The notes under the pieces were generated by a model. It saw only the letters and a list, made by a program, of their open reading frames with translations. It did not search any database and was not told where the DNA came from. Below, in pieces: positions 1 to 12,107 of a stretch of DNA of 64,000 bases. This stretch comes from Phialocephala subalpina. Taxonomy: Eukaryota > Ascomycota > Leotiomycetes > Helotiales > Mollisiaceae. Where the stretch lies: assembly GCA_900073065.1 (NCBI GenBank), contig FJOG01000021.1:434786-498785 (forward strand). Reading direction: 5' to 3'. The position numbers were made by a program, and so were the translations under genes. How positions within the stretch are numbered: position 1 is the stretch's first letter; the number at the start of each line of letters is the position of its first letter.

Positions 1-1454
1 CCGTCCCCATGTCCACCATCTTTCGGAACAGAAGGATAATGTACTTTCTTCTCTCCCGTTCTAAAGTCTTGTACTGTAATCGAGTCTGAATCTGCGTAAA
101 TCTCGCCATTGATACCGTAAATGTTCGTAAACCGTTGGCATATTTTCTGCGAAAAGGCGACCATGTGTAACGTCGCCGTCTTCGCTCCTCGTCCCGTCAA
201 AGCTTGCAGAGGCGTCTCGTCTTCCAGCGCGATTGGATCGTTATCCCAAGTCAACGTGACGGTCTGATTATCACAAACGTCGTTATCAGCTTCATACACG
301 CACCTCCCGAACCAATTTCTGCTGCTAACTTCCGCAGCCGGAGTCGAGGAGTCGTAATCTTCTGCAAGCCTAGCAAGGAGAGCTTTCTCACCAGCTTTCT
401 CACCACCAGCTGCAATGCAGTCTTCGATTTCTGGAAGTACGATGCTGACGAAATGTTCTTGACGGCTTCCCATTTGGGGTCCGACGTAGATTCTCTTGGC
501 TGAGAACTGGCATGATGGTTCGTAGGCGCAGGATAGGCAGTTTGTGGCATTGCCTGCTTCTGTGGGCTTTCGACCTTTGTGAAATAGTTGTAGGGAGCCG
601 GCAGAGCTGATTGAGCTTGGTAAGTGGGCGGGTTTTGAGGAGCCGGGGGGTGGGGAGGAGAGAAGCCAAAGAAGGATATCCATGTCATGGCATGACTTGG
701 CTAGTAAACTCGGCGCAGAGGTCTTTTCTTTCCTCCAGTTTCCTCTGTTTCTATCAGTGCATTTCACATTTCAGGCTGGGAAATTGGAGATATACCTGAC
801 ATAACTATGCGTAAAGTGCCACCAACCAACTGGCTCCGTATGATTCACACTCATCACATCACCAATTACTTTATCCTCCAGCAGCAGCTTCCGCAAAAGC
901 ATATTATGCGGGCTATACCTCAAAACATGCCCAATCGAAAAGATCTTCTTCTGCTTCGCATCCGGACCAGAAAGCAGAGATCGGTAGATAGCAACACAAT
1001 CATCCAAACTCGTAGCAAGCGGTTTCTCACACATAATATGCAATCCCAACGGCGCCAAACCCAACACAACCTCTAAATGCATCTGATCCTGCACACAAAC
1101 AAAAACTCCATCAACACCCTCTATCACATCCTCTCCCCTCTTCTCTTTCTCCCTCCTCTGAAGTTCCCATGCAACGAATTCTTTCCAATCTTTGAATTCT
1201 TGCCCCTCACTAGGAGTGGATTTCCCCCAAATGTATTTCCGTCCGAGTAAGCGACGCTTAACTTCGATGGGCTCTACGATTGAGACCAGGATCCCGTTCG
1301 TGGATTCCTGGATTGCGTTTGCGTAGGCGTTTCCGCGGTTTCCGGCTCCGATGATGAGGAGGCGGGGTGGTGAGGTGGAGAATGAGGGACGTTCTGGGGC
1401 GGGGAGACGGACGATTTCGACGTCTGCGTCGTCGATTTGGGCGTGGGGTACCAT
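1..1454 (-). CDS. Gfo/Idh/MocA family oxidoreductase (3' end outside window)
   Basis: NAD(P)-dependent sugar or inositol-type dehydrogenase family; substrate not assignable. Two exons are visible: 1454-796 and 744 to the window edge. A 51-nt intron (795-745) joins the frame as SYVR-GNWRKEK. ATG is at 1452-1454. The N-terminal Rossmann motif is GAGNRGNAYA, and the typical EKP motif follows (MCEKPLATSLDDC). After the splice the frame continues through KSCHDMDILLWLL and a Cys cluster (CLSCAYEPSCQFSAKRIY) that I recall from fungal members of this subfamily. It then runs through the beta-sheet domain (NQTVTLTWDND, then GINGEIYADSDS) and off the left edge with no stop. The nearest gene, GNA1, is on the same strand and unrelated in function. 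Family assignment is firm; the reaction is not. Confidence 0.88.
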
Positions 1455-2162
1455 TTTGGGGGTATTTTGAGTTCTGTTTTGAAAGTCAAGAGAGTGATGA
1501 TGTGACCTGCGAGCGAAGTCGAAGAAGTGAAATGACGATGTAAGGACTCAGAGTCGTGGCATTCAGCCTCGGCGAAGCATGACTGTTGGTGAGATGAGGA
1601 TGTAACGTCACAAGGACGGAGCCTCTCGTATATGGCGCTGTTGATGGAGTTCTGAAACACGGCGAACTCTATTCAAGCTCCCCCTTTTCTAAGGTGGATT
1701 ACCGGACCATTTGGTGGGGTTAGGCATGATCGGAAATGCCGCCGTGTCCATTGGCTGCTAAAGAGATTCATCCCACTTTTGGTCCATTAGACTCGTGCAC
1801 CCCAAAGCTGGCCACAATCATGACTCGTACAGCGAGGAGTTCGTCTAGAATTCTTTGCTCTGATTGCAGGATTTCTCCTTGTACGAAAGTTTCAAGGAAG
1901 CAACAATCTGATCTGATCACAAGCAACGATGCTTCGTGCTTCGAAGTCATTGTTTCTCGTATTTATTTTTACCTTGGAAACGTCAAGATTAGAGGTGCGC
2001 GAGCACATTGCACCACTCTTTATACTGTAGTTCAAGAGTCTTAGACACAGGCGTACCCCGAACTCCAACAGCATACATCCTTTTGTTTTCTGCCCAAATA
2101 TTTTCCCTGATGCCATCCCTCCATTCGTTGCAGTGAGAGATAATCATGGATTTTCAAGTCCC
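1455..2162. other. Intergenic, no gene seen
   Basis: About 700 bases between the oxidoreductase start and the GNA1 stop. Only short overlapping frames without family resemblance are present. It must hold the oxidoreductase promoter and the GNA1 3' end, but I see no definable site. Confidence 0.5.
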
Positions 2163-2744
2163 TCAACCTCTTTCATACGCAAGCATCGCCTCTTCATAAT
2201 ATTGCTTCATCGTTCTTCCCCCCTTCTCAAATCCACACTTGACATAGAACGGTTCATTCTCCTCACTGCAACCAAGGATGCTCTTGTAGCAGCCTACATT
2301 CTTTGCCAAGGAGCTAAGAGCCTGGATCATCTTCAATCCAAGCTTCTTTCCTTGATGCTCTTTCCGAATAGCAATCTCTTCAATATGTGCAATATTCCCA
2401 AGATTGTGAATACTGCAATAATCATTAATGGGAGTCGAATTCTTGGGGAGGTCAACTCACAATTTTCTCTCGACTACTATCGTTCCGGTCCCAACAATCT
2501 GATTCTGATGTTCAATGACCAAGAAATAATGAATTCCTTCCCCCTTCGTTTTCATCCAATCATACCGCTCGTTGAACTGTTCTTCAGAAACATCTCCGGT
2601 CGATGTTAAGACTTGGATGCATTCGAAGAATCCTTTGTGATAATCTTCCTGCTCGAGAGGTCGGATTTGGTATGATTCGGGAAAAGCAGATGCAACTTTT
2701 GGTGATATTAGGTCTGGCGAAAAGAGGCCTTTTGGAGTTGCCAT
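2163..2744 (-). CDS. GNA1: Glucosamine-6-phosphate N-acetyltransferase (GNA1)
   Basis: Transfers acetyl from acetyl-CoA to glucosamine-6-phosphate, an essential step towards UDP-GlcNAc, chitin and N-glycans. Two exons, 2744-2461 and 2412-2163, joined over a 48-nt intron; 177 aa, the usual size of fungal GNA1. Exon 1 carries IRPLEQEDYHKGFFECIQVL and ends in the central strand (IVGTGTIVVERK). Exon 2 carries IAHIEEIAIRKEHQGKKLG, which is the GNAT acetyl-CoA loop, and then GCSEENEPFYVKCGFEKGG, the C-terminal signature of GNA1. The start is MATPKGLF at 2744; an upstream in-frame extension to 2960 looks non-coding. It is divergently oriented from the sugar transporter gene 775 bp away. Confidence 0.95.
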
Positions 2745-3518
2745 GATATCGACTGTAAGTGGAGAGATATGCAGAACCGGAAAGACGAGATGTGACTGGC
2801 GAGAGCTCCCCAAAGGAATGGAATCACTTACGCAGGTCCAGCTGGGCAGCCCCTTTCTCACTCCAAACTCAAGAATGAGACCACTGAACCTGAGTGGTTC
2901 GTGTTTCTGGTAATCCAAAAGTGGGAGCCGAAAACTGGGTGGTTGGTTCGGCGATGTCAAAGTTCTTACGAGTTAGGGCAGGAGATCACCGGCCGGTGTT
3001 TCCGGGAATCTTCGGGCGGGGTAAGGTTAATCGAGAACTAACCTCACAGTTCTCCACCTTTCAGCAGGATCACCCAATTTCTCCCTGAAAACGTCGACCA
3101 AAACGTCCCAAGGCAGGTCGATCATCTTGACGATGCAGCTGTCAAATCCAAGTCGATATCGGATCGCCCATCCTGAGAACGTCTCGAGATATGGGCTTTT
3201 CTGGGAACCCGACAGCTTGGTCGGGGCATTTACGATACCGAGGATGAAATTAAATCTAATTTCGAATATGGAGCACATGCCACATAGCAACGTTGCAAAA
3301 GCTTGCTTCAAAGCTTAAGATAAGATAAGATATGCTCTTGCTTATCGTTAAACCTAATTGATCTGTTGGTCGCCACTCTTGGCTATCATGGGCCCTGGTC
3401 CAGAGCACGAGGACCCCGCAGCTTGTCGAACTTATTTAGGACGATATCCCTAACTTTCTGGGCATCAAACCTCGCATCGACTTTCTTTACAATTTCGACG
3501 ACGACACGGTCAGCAACC
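2745..3518. promoter_or_regulatory. Shared divergent promoter region GNA1 / MFS transporter
   Basis: 774 bases between two divergent start codons. No gene is supported here. It must contain both 5' leaders; a short repeated GATAAGATAAGATA string at about 3319-3332 resembles GATA-factor sites. That is only a resemblance. Confidence 0.4.
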
Positions 3519-5262
3519 ATGGGAGTCAACGACGATGTCACCCCGAGCGGGCAGGTTCACGAGACACGAGGCGACATGAATAAAGGAGGTCTCCTTGAAA
3601 TTGACGCTACTCGTGAAATCACGACCGCCGAACACGACCTCGGCTTCTGGGCTGCGGTGAAGCAATATCCAACTGCAGTTTTCTGGGCTATGTTCTTCTG
3701 CATCGCTGTCATTATGGCGGGGTTCGATGCACAGCTCGTGACTTCCTTCTACGCACTTCCAGCATTCCAGCAGCGATTCGGGAATCAGTACAATGGAGAA
3801 TGGGAGATTTCTGCGCCATGGCAAACTGGTCTTGGAATGGGAAATCCTATTGGACAAGTTCTTGGAGCTCTTGCTTGTGGATGGCCTCTTGAGAAGCTCG
3901 GACGTAAGCTCACTCTGGCGATCTGTTGTGTCTGGTCGATTTGCTTCGTGTTTGTCCAGTTTTTCTCGACTTCAATTGGAATGCTGTGTGCGGGTGAGAT
4001 CTTGGGAGGCCTGGCTTATGGATTTTATGTTGTCATTGCACCGACATACGCCTCTGAGATTTGTCCGCTGGCTCTTCGTGGTGTTCTCACTGCGTCCGTC
4101 AACTTGGCCTTCGTCATTGGTCAATTCATCGCTCAAGGATGTGCCGCTGGTCTTGAAAGTCGACTGGATGAGTGGGCCTACAAGGCACCGTTTGTATGCG
4201 AACATCCCCCATCTCGAGGACCAGAGCTAACTCAGATCACAGGCAATTCAATGGGTGTGGCCAGTTATCCTACTTGCTGGCTTGCCATTCGCACCTGAAT
4301 CTCCTTACTGGCTGATACGAAAGAACCGAAAAGACGATGCCAGAAAGTCACTTGAGAAACTCTCATCCTCAAAGCACCGCCCTGACATCGAAGGTGTCTT
4401 GGTCATGATCGAGCAGACTGATTTGCTTGAACAAGAGCTTGAATCCACGACAACCTATTTTGATTGTTTCAAGGGTGCCAATCTTGCCAGGACTGAGATC
4501 TCGATCATGGTATACCTGATACAGGTCATTGGGGGAAATCCACTCATTGGTTACGCCAACTTCTTTTTCGAGCAAGCTGGCCTCAATTCGGCGGATGCTT
4601 TTAACAGTGAGTATTCCTTAAAACGTAGATAGAACACTACTAACAACCAACAGTGGGAGTAGGCAACACGGCCTTGGGTTTCGTCGGTACCTGTCTATCC
4701 TGGCCATTGATGTCATACGTATGTTCAAGTCCCCATTCCCTTGATCTCTCGCTGACAATTCCAGTTCGGTCGTCGAACAATCTACAACTCCGGCATGGTC
4801 TTCATGACCATCCTCCTCTTCATTATCGGCTTCCTCGACTTCGGCCGCAGCCACTCCGGCGCAGTCTGGGCCCAAGCAACACTCATGGACATATGGACCT
4901 TCACCTACCAAATGACCGTCGGCCCCATCTGCTTCGTCATCATCTCCGAGATCTCCTCTACTCGTCTCCGTGGTCGTACCATTGCCATTACCACAGCTGT
5001 TCAAGCAGGTGCATCCATCATCTTTACCGTCGCGATGCCGTACATGCTGAACAGCGATCAAGCGAATTGGCGTGGCAAAGCTGGATTCTTGTTTGGTGCT
5101 ATTAGTTTGATTTGTTTGATTTGGTGCTGGTTTAGGATTCCAGAGAGTAAGGGGAGGACGTTCGAGGAGTTGGATATTTTGTTTGAGAGGAAGGTGCCAG
5201 CGAGGAAGTTTAAGGATTATGATTTGTTGCAGGAACATGATACTGCTCATTTGTCTTCCTAG
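3519..5262 (+). CDS. MFS sugar transporter, alpha-glucoside/maltose permease-like
   Basis: Twelve-helix plasma-membrane sugar:proton symporter family. Four exons: 3519-4193, 4243-4606, 4654-4718 and 4765-5262, giving 533 aa. The start is MGVNDDVT at 3519; the open frame upstream to 3366 looks like leader. Family marks: YPTAVFWAMFF then GFDAQLVTSFYALPAFQQRFG near residues 50-85, the loop 2-3 motif PLEKLGRKLTL, PESPYWLIRK in the central loop, the R-x-G-R-T element of STRLRGRTIA, and PESKGRTFEEL (the sugar-porter PESPR/PETKG elements). The YALPAF segment is typical of fungal maltose/alpha-glucoside permeases, so that substrate class is inferred. No disaccharidase gene lies beside it. Confidence 0.92.
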
Positions 5263-6452
5263 GAGCTGTCATAGTCGGATTGAGGTTGGGCGTATGGTTT
5301 GAGAACAATGTACAGCACGTAGTCGATGATTTAGTGTACAATTCTGATGCCGGGTTCAAGAATGCTCGCAAACGAAGTCACTTTAAAATCCAAGCCACGC
5401 CAGTTTTAGTACTCGTTCCAAATTCTCATATGTTGAGACTTACCAATCCTTTTTATACAGTGAGTATCCTTCATTGTCCCACAGTCTTCCAACAAGAAGT
5501 GTTGGGCCAGTGAGCCTGCACCCGCTCCCCTAAACGCTCAAGTGAGCCTTAGACCGATCATCACCACACTTAACCCTGCACTTCAACGTCCTCAACCTCG
5601 CCGTCTCAAATCGCTTCTCAAAGAACGATCAAGTGAAAGGGAGACAACAGAGTTCCGCTGCTTCTATTGTTGTCTTCGTGAAACTGATGTAGTCGTTTCT
5701 TTCTTTACTTAGAATTCCGTCGCTGTAATTTGGAGCGTAGCGGGGTCCGAAGCGCGCGACTTCGAGAAGTCAACACGCAGCACTCGAACTTCATAGCTAT
5801 CAATTAGGCACATATCAGCTCATTCATCAGCTTTCAATTGATGCAGCGATGCGCCTATATTCCTTTTTGCGTGGCCGCTAGACATGGTCGAGACACACTC
5901 GTGCAAGACGCTGTAATTCAGCGATCGAGACCCTAAAGTTGTAGCACAGTGTGTCCTGAAACTCCAGCGGGAGTCGCTGAAATGTAGTACCGAAGGCCCC
6001 AAAGATAACTCATGACTCAAAAGGAAGAGTACATTAATTCTTGTCTCATTTGGCCCAAATTAGTTCTTGTCAAAAAACTTCCCGAATATAATCCTGTTAA
6101 AAGATCGCTCACGTCTGGGTACCTGCAATTTTGAGGTTGCTATGAAAACAGTCACGTGATGGCCAGCCAAAACTTCGTCCAAATCTGCTCATTCTTGATT
6201 GAAGGAGAATAGTTTGGACTGAGCTCAAAAGACCCTCCAAAGATACCTTTACCCATCAGTTGAGTCTGTTCAAAAACAGATTTGGCTGAGATCACGACTC
6301 TGTACTATTCCATTTATAGGATAGTCGAAATGCACAACCGACGCGAGACATCCTCGCGTCTTCTTCTCCTCTTTCTTCTTCACCACCCTATCAGCCAAAT
6401 CTTAACCCCTCCAATCAAACTCTAGACTATCTAGAACGGACCGGAAAGCAAA
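5263..6452. other. Intergenic, no gene seen
   Basis: 1.2 kb between the transporter stop and the HMG-box gene, with only short unsupported frames. The last 150 bases are pyrimidine-rich, as expected of a fungal promoter/leader. Confidence 0.5.
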
Positions 6453-7556
6453 ATGGACGAGAACGACGAAGGCGACATTGATCAGGACGCGATACACGCA
6501 GGCTTCAGGGCACAAATTGAGGCGCGTCGCCAACAACGTTTCGGACCTCCAATCACTGTCAAAATCCCCCAGGGATTGTACACCAAGGCTCAAGATCACC
6601 AAGATGAGCTCACGCAGGAGGAGCGAGAGCTTTTGCTCAGTCGAGGAGATGTTATTGGAAAAGCACTTGCGCAACCATCCTCATTGTCCGATGCAGAGCG
6701 CAACGATGTCAAGGGGCTCCCCTCTCCTGATGTTGTACGGGCTAACATCGAGCGCGCAACAAATGGGAAGATGAGCACTGTTGATGAGATTCTTTCTAAA
6801 GCTCGACTCGATGTTCGGAGCCTGAGCAAAGATGAAATAGATCTCATCGCGAATAATTTCCACGAAAGCTCGTCTGGTTTCATGAGCAATTATAACGATG
6901 CACCTGGTGCCAAGGAAGCCAGAAACCTGCTGACGCCTGCTATGGAGAGCGAAGCAATGATGGCGGTGATTAAGCAGCAGATTATAGGCCCCAGGACCAG
7001 TTGGGACGCATTTATTATCAAGGAAAAAGATGCCCAAGAGCAGCGCCGTATCGCAGAAGCAGCTCGAATGGAGGACTTCAATAAAGTGAACGGACAGCAC
7101 AATGTTCTCATGGAGAAAAGGATGGAGCTCCAAAAACAGCGGGAAGCACTTGGAGAGCATGATTTTGGGGTTCGACTAGGTCGTCTCAATGCTGAGATAG
7201 ATGAAAACCTTCAGAGCAGTAAGCATAAGCTACCCCAGTACCCATCTTACAGCGAAGCTTTTGGTGGTGGAACCTCCCAAGCTCCTGGTACCTCGCCAAG
7301 CTCAGCAAGTTCGCGACGTTCTACAACACGCCCTTTTCGCGCGGCTCCGTACCCTCCTGTTCCAGGGCCAGCTAGTAGACGCTTGAACTCGGCTTACATG
7401 GTTTACGCCGACGAGCAGCGGGAGAAAGTTCGAGAAGAAAATCCAGGCATCTCCCTCGGACGCGTTGGAAAGTTGATGGGCGAGCAATGGGCAGTCATGA
7501 GTGAGATGGAGCGGGCACCTTACGAAACAAGAGCTGCTGCCCAAAACGAGGACTGA
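6453..7556 (+). CDS. HMG-box protein with C-terminal, shortened HMG box
   Basis: Single exon, 367 aa, ATG at 6453. Residues 1-230 are charged and helical (for example [20 protein letters not shown]), with likely coiled-coil stretches around 190-235. A Ser/Pro-rich linker covers about 260-305. The last 60 residues read [18 protein letters not shown], then [17 protein letters not shown] and [11 protein letters not shown], matching the NHP6-type HMG fold (S-A-Y-M-x-x-A, G-x-W, P-Y). The protein stops early in helix 3, so the box is about 10 residues short of normal. Likely nuclear and DNA-bending, if the box still folds. Target unknown. Confidence 0.85.
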   Translation: MDENDEGDIDQDAIHAGFRAQIEARRQQRFGPPITVKIPQGLYTKAQDHQDELTQEERELLLSRGDVIGKALAQPSSLSDAERNDVKGLPSPDVVRANIERATNGKMSTVDEILSKARLDVRSLSKDEIDLIANNFHESSSGFMSNYNDAPGAKEARNLLTPAMESEAMMAVIKQQIIGPRTSWDAFIIKEKDAQEQRRIAEAARMEDFNKVNGQHNVLMEKRMELQKQREALGEHDFGVRLGRLNAEIDENLQSSKHKLPQYPSYSEAFGGGTSQAPGTSPSSASSRRSTTRPFRAAPYPPVPGPASRRLNSAYMVYADEQREKVREENPGISLGRVGKLMGEQWAVMSEMERAPYETRAAAQNED

Positions 7557-7925
7557 GTCCGAGTCAGAGAAGGAGAATATCGAAGGTCTCCAAACGTTTC
7601 CGCGTTGTTGCTTTATTTTCTCCGATATTGATCTTCTTCTCTTACATCGACGAAAGCCATAATCTACCCCGTCGTCGTTCTCATCTGTCGGAAACACAGG
7701 ATCAGAACTCCGCCAGTACAAACAAGGAGGAATGTCTTCGTCCTCGCCAGTGGCATCATTCATAGCCTCTGGAGTATCGAGTGTTTCCTGAATCATGGCT
7801 GTTTGGAGAGGGGATGCCAAATTGGACCTCGAGACTCCAGTCGGCAATTGCACAATCCTCGTAGCAACCATGTTGTTATAGCTCGATGCTAGCTGCCAGG
7901 GTCTGTCCTTTGCTGCTGGCCCCAT
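7302..7925 (-). CDS. Uncertain antisense ORF, 207 codons
   Basis: Open frame with ATG at 7925, overlapping the last 255 bases of the HMG-box gene on the opposite strand. Its first 130 codons have protein-like composition (an acidic stretch near [11 protein letters not shown], then a basic patch RRCKRRRS). The overlapping part looks like the complement of coding sequence. No family recognised. It may be a short gene convergent with the HMG gene, or chance. Confidence 0.22.
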   Translation of the reverse strand: MGPAAKDRPWQLASSYNNMVATRIVQLPTGVSRSNLASPLQTAMIQETLDTPEAMNDATGEDEDIPPCLYWRSSDPVFPTDENDDGVDYGFRRCKRRRSISEKIKQQRGNVWRPSIFSFSDSDSVLVLGSSSCFVRCPLHLTHDCPLLAHQLSNASEGDAWIFFSNFLPLLVGVNHVSRVQASTSWPWNRRVRSRAKRACCRTSRTC

Positions 7926-8138
7926 CTGCTAACATGTTATAGGCGTCTGTGATAGCGACATTGTGTGCAACGCCGTGGTCGACGATGCGTTTCTGATGCT
8001 GCCAAGACGTGTGGTGGACCAAGCAGGCTCAGTATTGCAGATCACTCAACATATGGCAAGTGGTTACGATTCAAACGAGTGTCCCTTCCATTTGTTGTTA
8101 CACATCATATCTTCCTAATGCCCCACTCATTCACGATC

Positions 8139-8953
8139 CTACTTTGGAAAGGGAACTCTAGATATCTCCTCACATATTCTCAGAAACTCCTCTTGCACGT
8201 TCTCATCCTTCGCAGCGGGATGCAATGAGTTCCTTCTCTCGCTTGAGTGATACTTTCCTGTTCCGATTTCTTTTGGATCGCCTCCTCCAAGCTTGATTGG
8301 TAGCTCAGCACCTTTCTTCACAGAACCAGGAGCACCCGAGCCACCCATCTTCGTTCGCACCCAACCTGGCGAGAGAGAGTTGCTTGTTACATCAGGCCAA
8401 TGCCTCGCAACTGCAAAACTCAACAGAACGTTCATGAGCCTTCCTTTCGTCAGTCCATATTCACAGAAGCAAGGAAGAGGACCCACTTCGAATCACTATA
8501 TGCCTGAATCCCACTCCACCTCTTCTCCTTCCACCCCACATCCCTCAATGTCGCATCTCCACCAGTATGCAACCCACTACTAACGTACACCAAATTCCCC
8601 GGCCTCTCCATCAAACAGGTCAAAATATACGGCGCCAAAGCATTCACTGCGAACACGTGACTGAGTCCATCTTCCGTCTTCTTCAACCCCTCTCCGTACC
8701 CAACTCCAGCGTTATGGATCACTGTATCGAATTTTCCCGTTTTGTTAGCCTCGGCTGCGAGATTCTTGGTTTGGGAGATGGATGAGAGATCTGCGATCAA
8801 GACTCCTTCGGCGCCGGGACAGGCTGTTTCAGCGTCTTTCGCGCGTTGGGCGCTGCGGGCGTGGAGAGTTACGGAGTGGCCTTTTTTGATGAGGGCTTGG
8901 GCCGTGACGAGTCCGAGACCATCTGAGGAGCCGGTGATGAATATTCGTGCCAT
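8139..8953 (-). CDS. Short-chain dehydrogenase/reductase (SDR)
   Basis: NAD(P)(H)-dependent oxidoreductase of the classical/retinol-dehydrogenase-like type; substrate unknown. Two exons, 8953-8487 and 8439-8139, with a 47-nt intron containing a CTGAC branch site; 255 aa. Cofactor motif TGSSDGLG (residues 7-14), NAG motif in VIHNAGVGYG, catalytic Ser in LVYVSSGLH, and Y-x-x-x-K as YSDSK at the end of exon 1. The intron splits the catalytic Lys codon. Exon 2 continues LMNVLLSFAVARHWP, then SLSPGWVRTKMGG, as expected. The following genes on this strand are unrelated enzymes, so no pathway is implied. Confidence 0.92.
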
Positions 8954-9556
8954 TTCTCTCGATGTTGTAGGAATGTTTGATTGATGTTATGTCTTCATTC
9001 TTGGGGGGTTCGAAGTGATGATGATATAGATTGTTCGTCGGGTTTACTGATCTTAAGTCCGAGAAGCCTCGGAGGCAAGAGCGATGTGCTGCAATGGGTA
9101 TCGAAGACGAAATTATGATTTATAAACAACTTTGAAGATATCCTCAGGACAGACAATAAGGGTCAATGTCACACAAGACTGAAGGAACAAAGACTGGAAT
9201 GCTGGAAGGAGCGGGACTCGGACATAAGAACATTCAGGGGCTCGGTTAAATGTATTAATCCGCGGAGTGGCGACTCGCTGGACTGCAGATATGGAATAGA
9301 ATACCCGATCTTTGAGTAAATTTTTGGGATTCAAAATCACTTATTATGTTTCCTTCAATTCGTGTCTTGAGAAAATCCATTAATTGCAAAGGACCAGGTT
9401 ACTGTATTCAGGTCGATCGTCATTCAACGTTAGCAGCAGAAGTTGGCGCCCAGAACAAGGACCCTTTCCTCCGTCCAGATCAAGGCTTTTTGGCATTGAT
9501 CATACCCCGAAACCTGTCAATATACCTCCATGCTCCTACTGAACGATGACGTCTCT

Positions 9557-10313
9557 TCACATGAAAGCACCTCGCAAGTTGCGAGCAAAGCCCTTGCCAA
9601 AGTCCGTCTTGTCGTCCCGTTTCGGCTTTTTATCCTTGATTTTGGCATCCTTCTCAGCTACATATCTCCAGTCAGCTTGTATACTACGAGGAGACGTTGG
9701 ACCTACCATCAGCACTGTTAGGATCCTCCTTCTCCGTGGTGGGCGCAACACTGCTCGGGTCGAAGTAGTTGGCAGTCATCATCTTAGCATCGCTGTTCTT
9801 CAGCTGATCCCATACAGCATTTCCCTTCGCCATATTCTTCTCAACGAACTCCTTCGGAGCACCTGTGGGGATACCAGCGACACCACCTTCTGTCTCGACA
9901 GCGCTAAATCCGTCCGGTCCATCTTCAGATATGGTGATCGTCTTCGCCACACTCCCATCCTTATTCATAACCTGCATCGTAGTCGGCGGAACATAGACAC
10001 CCCTCACCTGCGCATCACCCTTGAACATCTTCCACAACGGCTCAGAAGCTTGGGTGATGGCGAAGACGTCAAGAAGGTCGGGCATCTGATCACCGGGATA
10101 CTTCTTGCGGATGGCGATGAACGATTTGCGGCAGGTCTTGACCATGTCTTTTTGTGAAGGATTGAGGTGGGAGGAGGAGATTAGAATGTTCATCATTTCG
10201 ACGACTGGAGTTGAGGCGGTGATAGTGTTCTTGAAGGCGCCGTTTTTGAAGTTTTGTTGGTGGACGCCTTTCAGGATGCTGTCGCGGAATGCGTCGTAGA
10301 ATTTGAGAGGCAT
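9557..10313 (-). CDS. Conserved-looking hypothetical protein, 235 aa
   Basis: Two exons, 10313-9707 and 9657-9557, with a 49-nt intron. The splice restores a clean basic C-terminus (EKDAKIKDKKPKRDD, then GKGFARNLRGAF). I do not recognise the family. No signal peptide or membrane segment is seen. The N-terminal half is helical (MPLKFYDAFRDSILKGVHQQ); a Gly/Pro-containing region near 110-150 may be a beta domain. The steady reading frame, typical small intron and lysine-rich tail make it a believable gene. Function unknown. Confidence 0.75.
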
Positions 10314-10858
10314 ATTGAAAGTCGGTCTCGTTGGTCGACGGAGAGAAGGTGATCGATGAGAGTGACCGATGAAGAAGATCGATGAAGAGACGATGACGAG
10401 TTGCTATCTATTTGCTAGGCACTGGTCGCGAATTTGTAGATCGGGCTGTGAAAGGTTGGTCGGCAAAGAACTTTGGAAGAGCGGTGGTGCCTTGGACGTT
10501 GCCCAGAGTCGAAGATGAGCGCAAAGAACAAAGATACAGGTTGGGCAGGAAGAATCCTTTCTTGCCTGGTTCCCTGGATATTCAACAGAGGTCAAAGTGC
10601 AAGCAGATTAGTGAAGACTGGTATTTTCCAGCCACCACTTTCGTGCAAATTGTTGATCGTATTTCTTTATGCACTGTTCTCGCGATTCGATTCACCTACA
10701 AACCCTTTTATTCACATTCTTCGCTGCGCTACTCTTGTGCTTTCGCCTGTACCCACTCTCTGATGGAAGAAGGGTAGCGGTAGAGGTGGCGAGGTAAAGT
10801 CCACAACCCCATCTGCCACATTCGGAGGGCGCCCGCCCTTCACCACCTGAAAGTCGAT

Positions 10859-12107
10859 CTACTTCTGGGAAACCGCACTGAAAGAATTCACCGTATCCAC
10901 CACAGTCTTCTCCAACCCGTGATACTCCACACCAAGCACCTCCTTGCTCCTCTCGTTGTTCGTCCCAAAAGTTCCTCCAACAGGGAACCTTCCGCCCTCA
11001 ACCTCCCCGCCAGGCAACACATCCTTATACTCCGGGAAGTTCTTCCGGATGATTTCCACGACCGTCTTGTTGTTGTATTGCTCATTTGCTGTGGTGAAGA
11101 ATCTCTTGTTCGCTGCTGTGGGGAGTGACATGGCTTGCACGTGTGCATAGGCGACGTCACGGACGTCGACCCAGCAGTGGCCTCTGGTGTGAGGTTAGTG
11201 AGTGAAGGTGAGGAGGGGTAGGAATGGCAGGGGAAAAGAGCTACGCACCCCATGTCTGGGATTCTGGTCTTAGCAGCTCCGGCGGTGATGCCGTAGATGA
11301 GCTGATTGGAGGTGTTGAGACTTGAGAGCAAGTGGAGAGCAGGAATCTGTTTCATCAGTGAAGCTGCAAAGACTGATCGAGACGGATTGACTTACGATAG
11401 GACCAAACACCAAAGTAGGGCAGATGATCGAAAGAGAGAAGTTAGGCTTCTCTTTCTCCACGAAATCCCATGCGGCTTTCTCAGCGAATGCCTTGCTCCC
11501 GGTATACCCATTGGCGGGGTGGGACAATGCATCTTCCAATGTCATAGGGTTGAAATCTATTTCGGAGTACGTGTATCCAGGGCGATCGCCTTTCGAAGGG
11601 TCGTAGATAGCAGCGAAGGAGGAAGTAATCACAACTCTCTTCACGGTGGGTGCGCCATCTTTGATGGCTTTGAGCATGTTGGTTGTGCCGATGATTGCGG
11701 GGTCAAGGAGGTCCTGTTCGAATCGTTAGTCAGGTGTCACCTTGCTCGGGTCTAGCTGCTCACCTTCTGGATGTCGGTGACGTTGAATTGGAAAGGACTA
11801 GCTGTATGTATCACAGCTTCGAATGGAGGAGTCGAGATGACGGCATTCTTGAATGCGTCAGGCTGGGCAATGTCCTCGACGATGGTGAAATCAAGTTGGT
11901 CTTTCCCGTACTTGGAGAAGACTGATTTGATCTGATCTGCCTTCTTCTGATTTCGGACAGTAGTCACAACAGAGTACCTGTGGTGCAGCTCCATGTTAGC
12001 TTAAAGAACGGTCGGTATCCGTACTGCACTTACCCTTGCTTCAAGAGAAGTCCGAGAACATGAGCAGCGATAAAACCGCTGCCGCCGGTCAAGAGAATTC
12101 GAGTCAT
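10859..12107 (-). CDS. NAD(P)-dependent epimerase/ketoreductase, GRE2-like extended SDR
   Basis: Extended SDR of the dihydroflavonol-reductase/methylglyoxal-reductase (Gre2) group, reducing ketones or aldehydes with NADPH; exact substrate unknown. Five exons: 12107-12034, 11977-11764, 11713-11396, 11346-11249 and 11183-10859, giving 342 aa. Nucleotide motif TGGSGFIAAH at residues 7-16, VITSSFAAIYDP with the catalytic Ser, and Y-x-x-x-K as NGYTGSKAFAEKAAW. Exon 4/5 joins as IPDMGGHCWVDVRDVAYAHV, the usual conserved stretch. All introns are 48-66 nt with GT/AG ends. It may act in carbonyl detoxification, which is inference from the family only. Confidence 0.9.

Noticed and set aside
2745..2960. 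72-residue upstream extension of GNA1
   Set aside because: The extra sequence has no resemblance to GNA1 and would make the protein far longer than the family.
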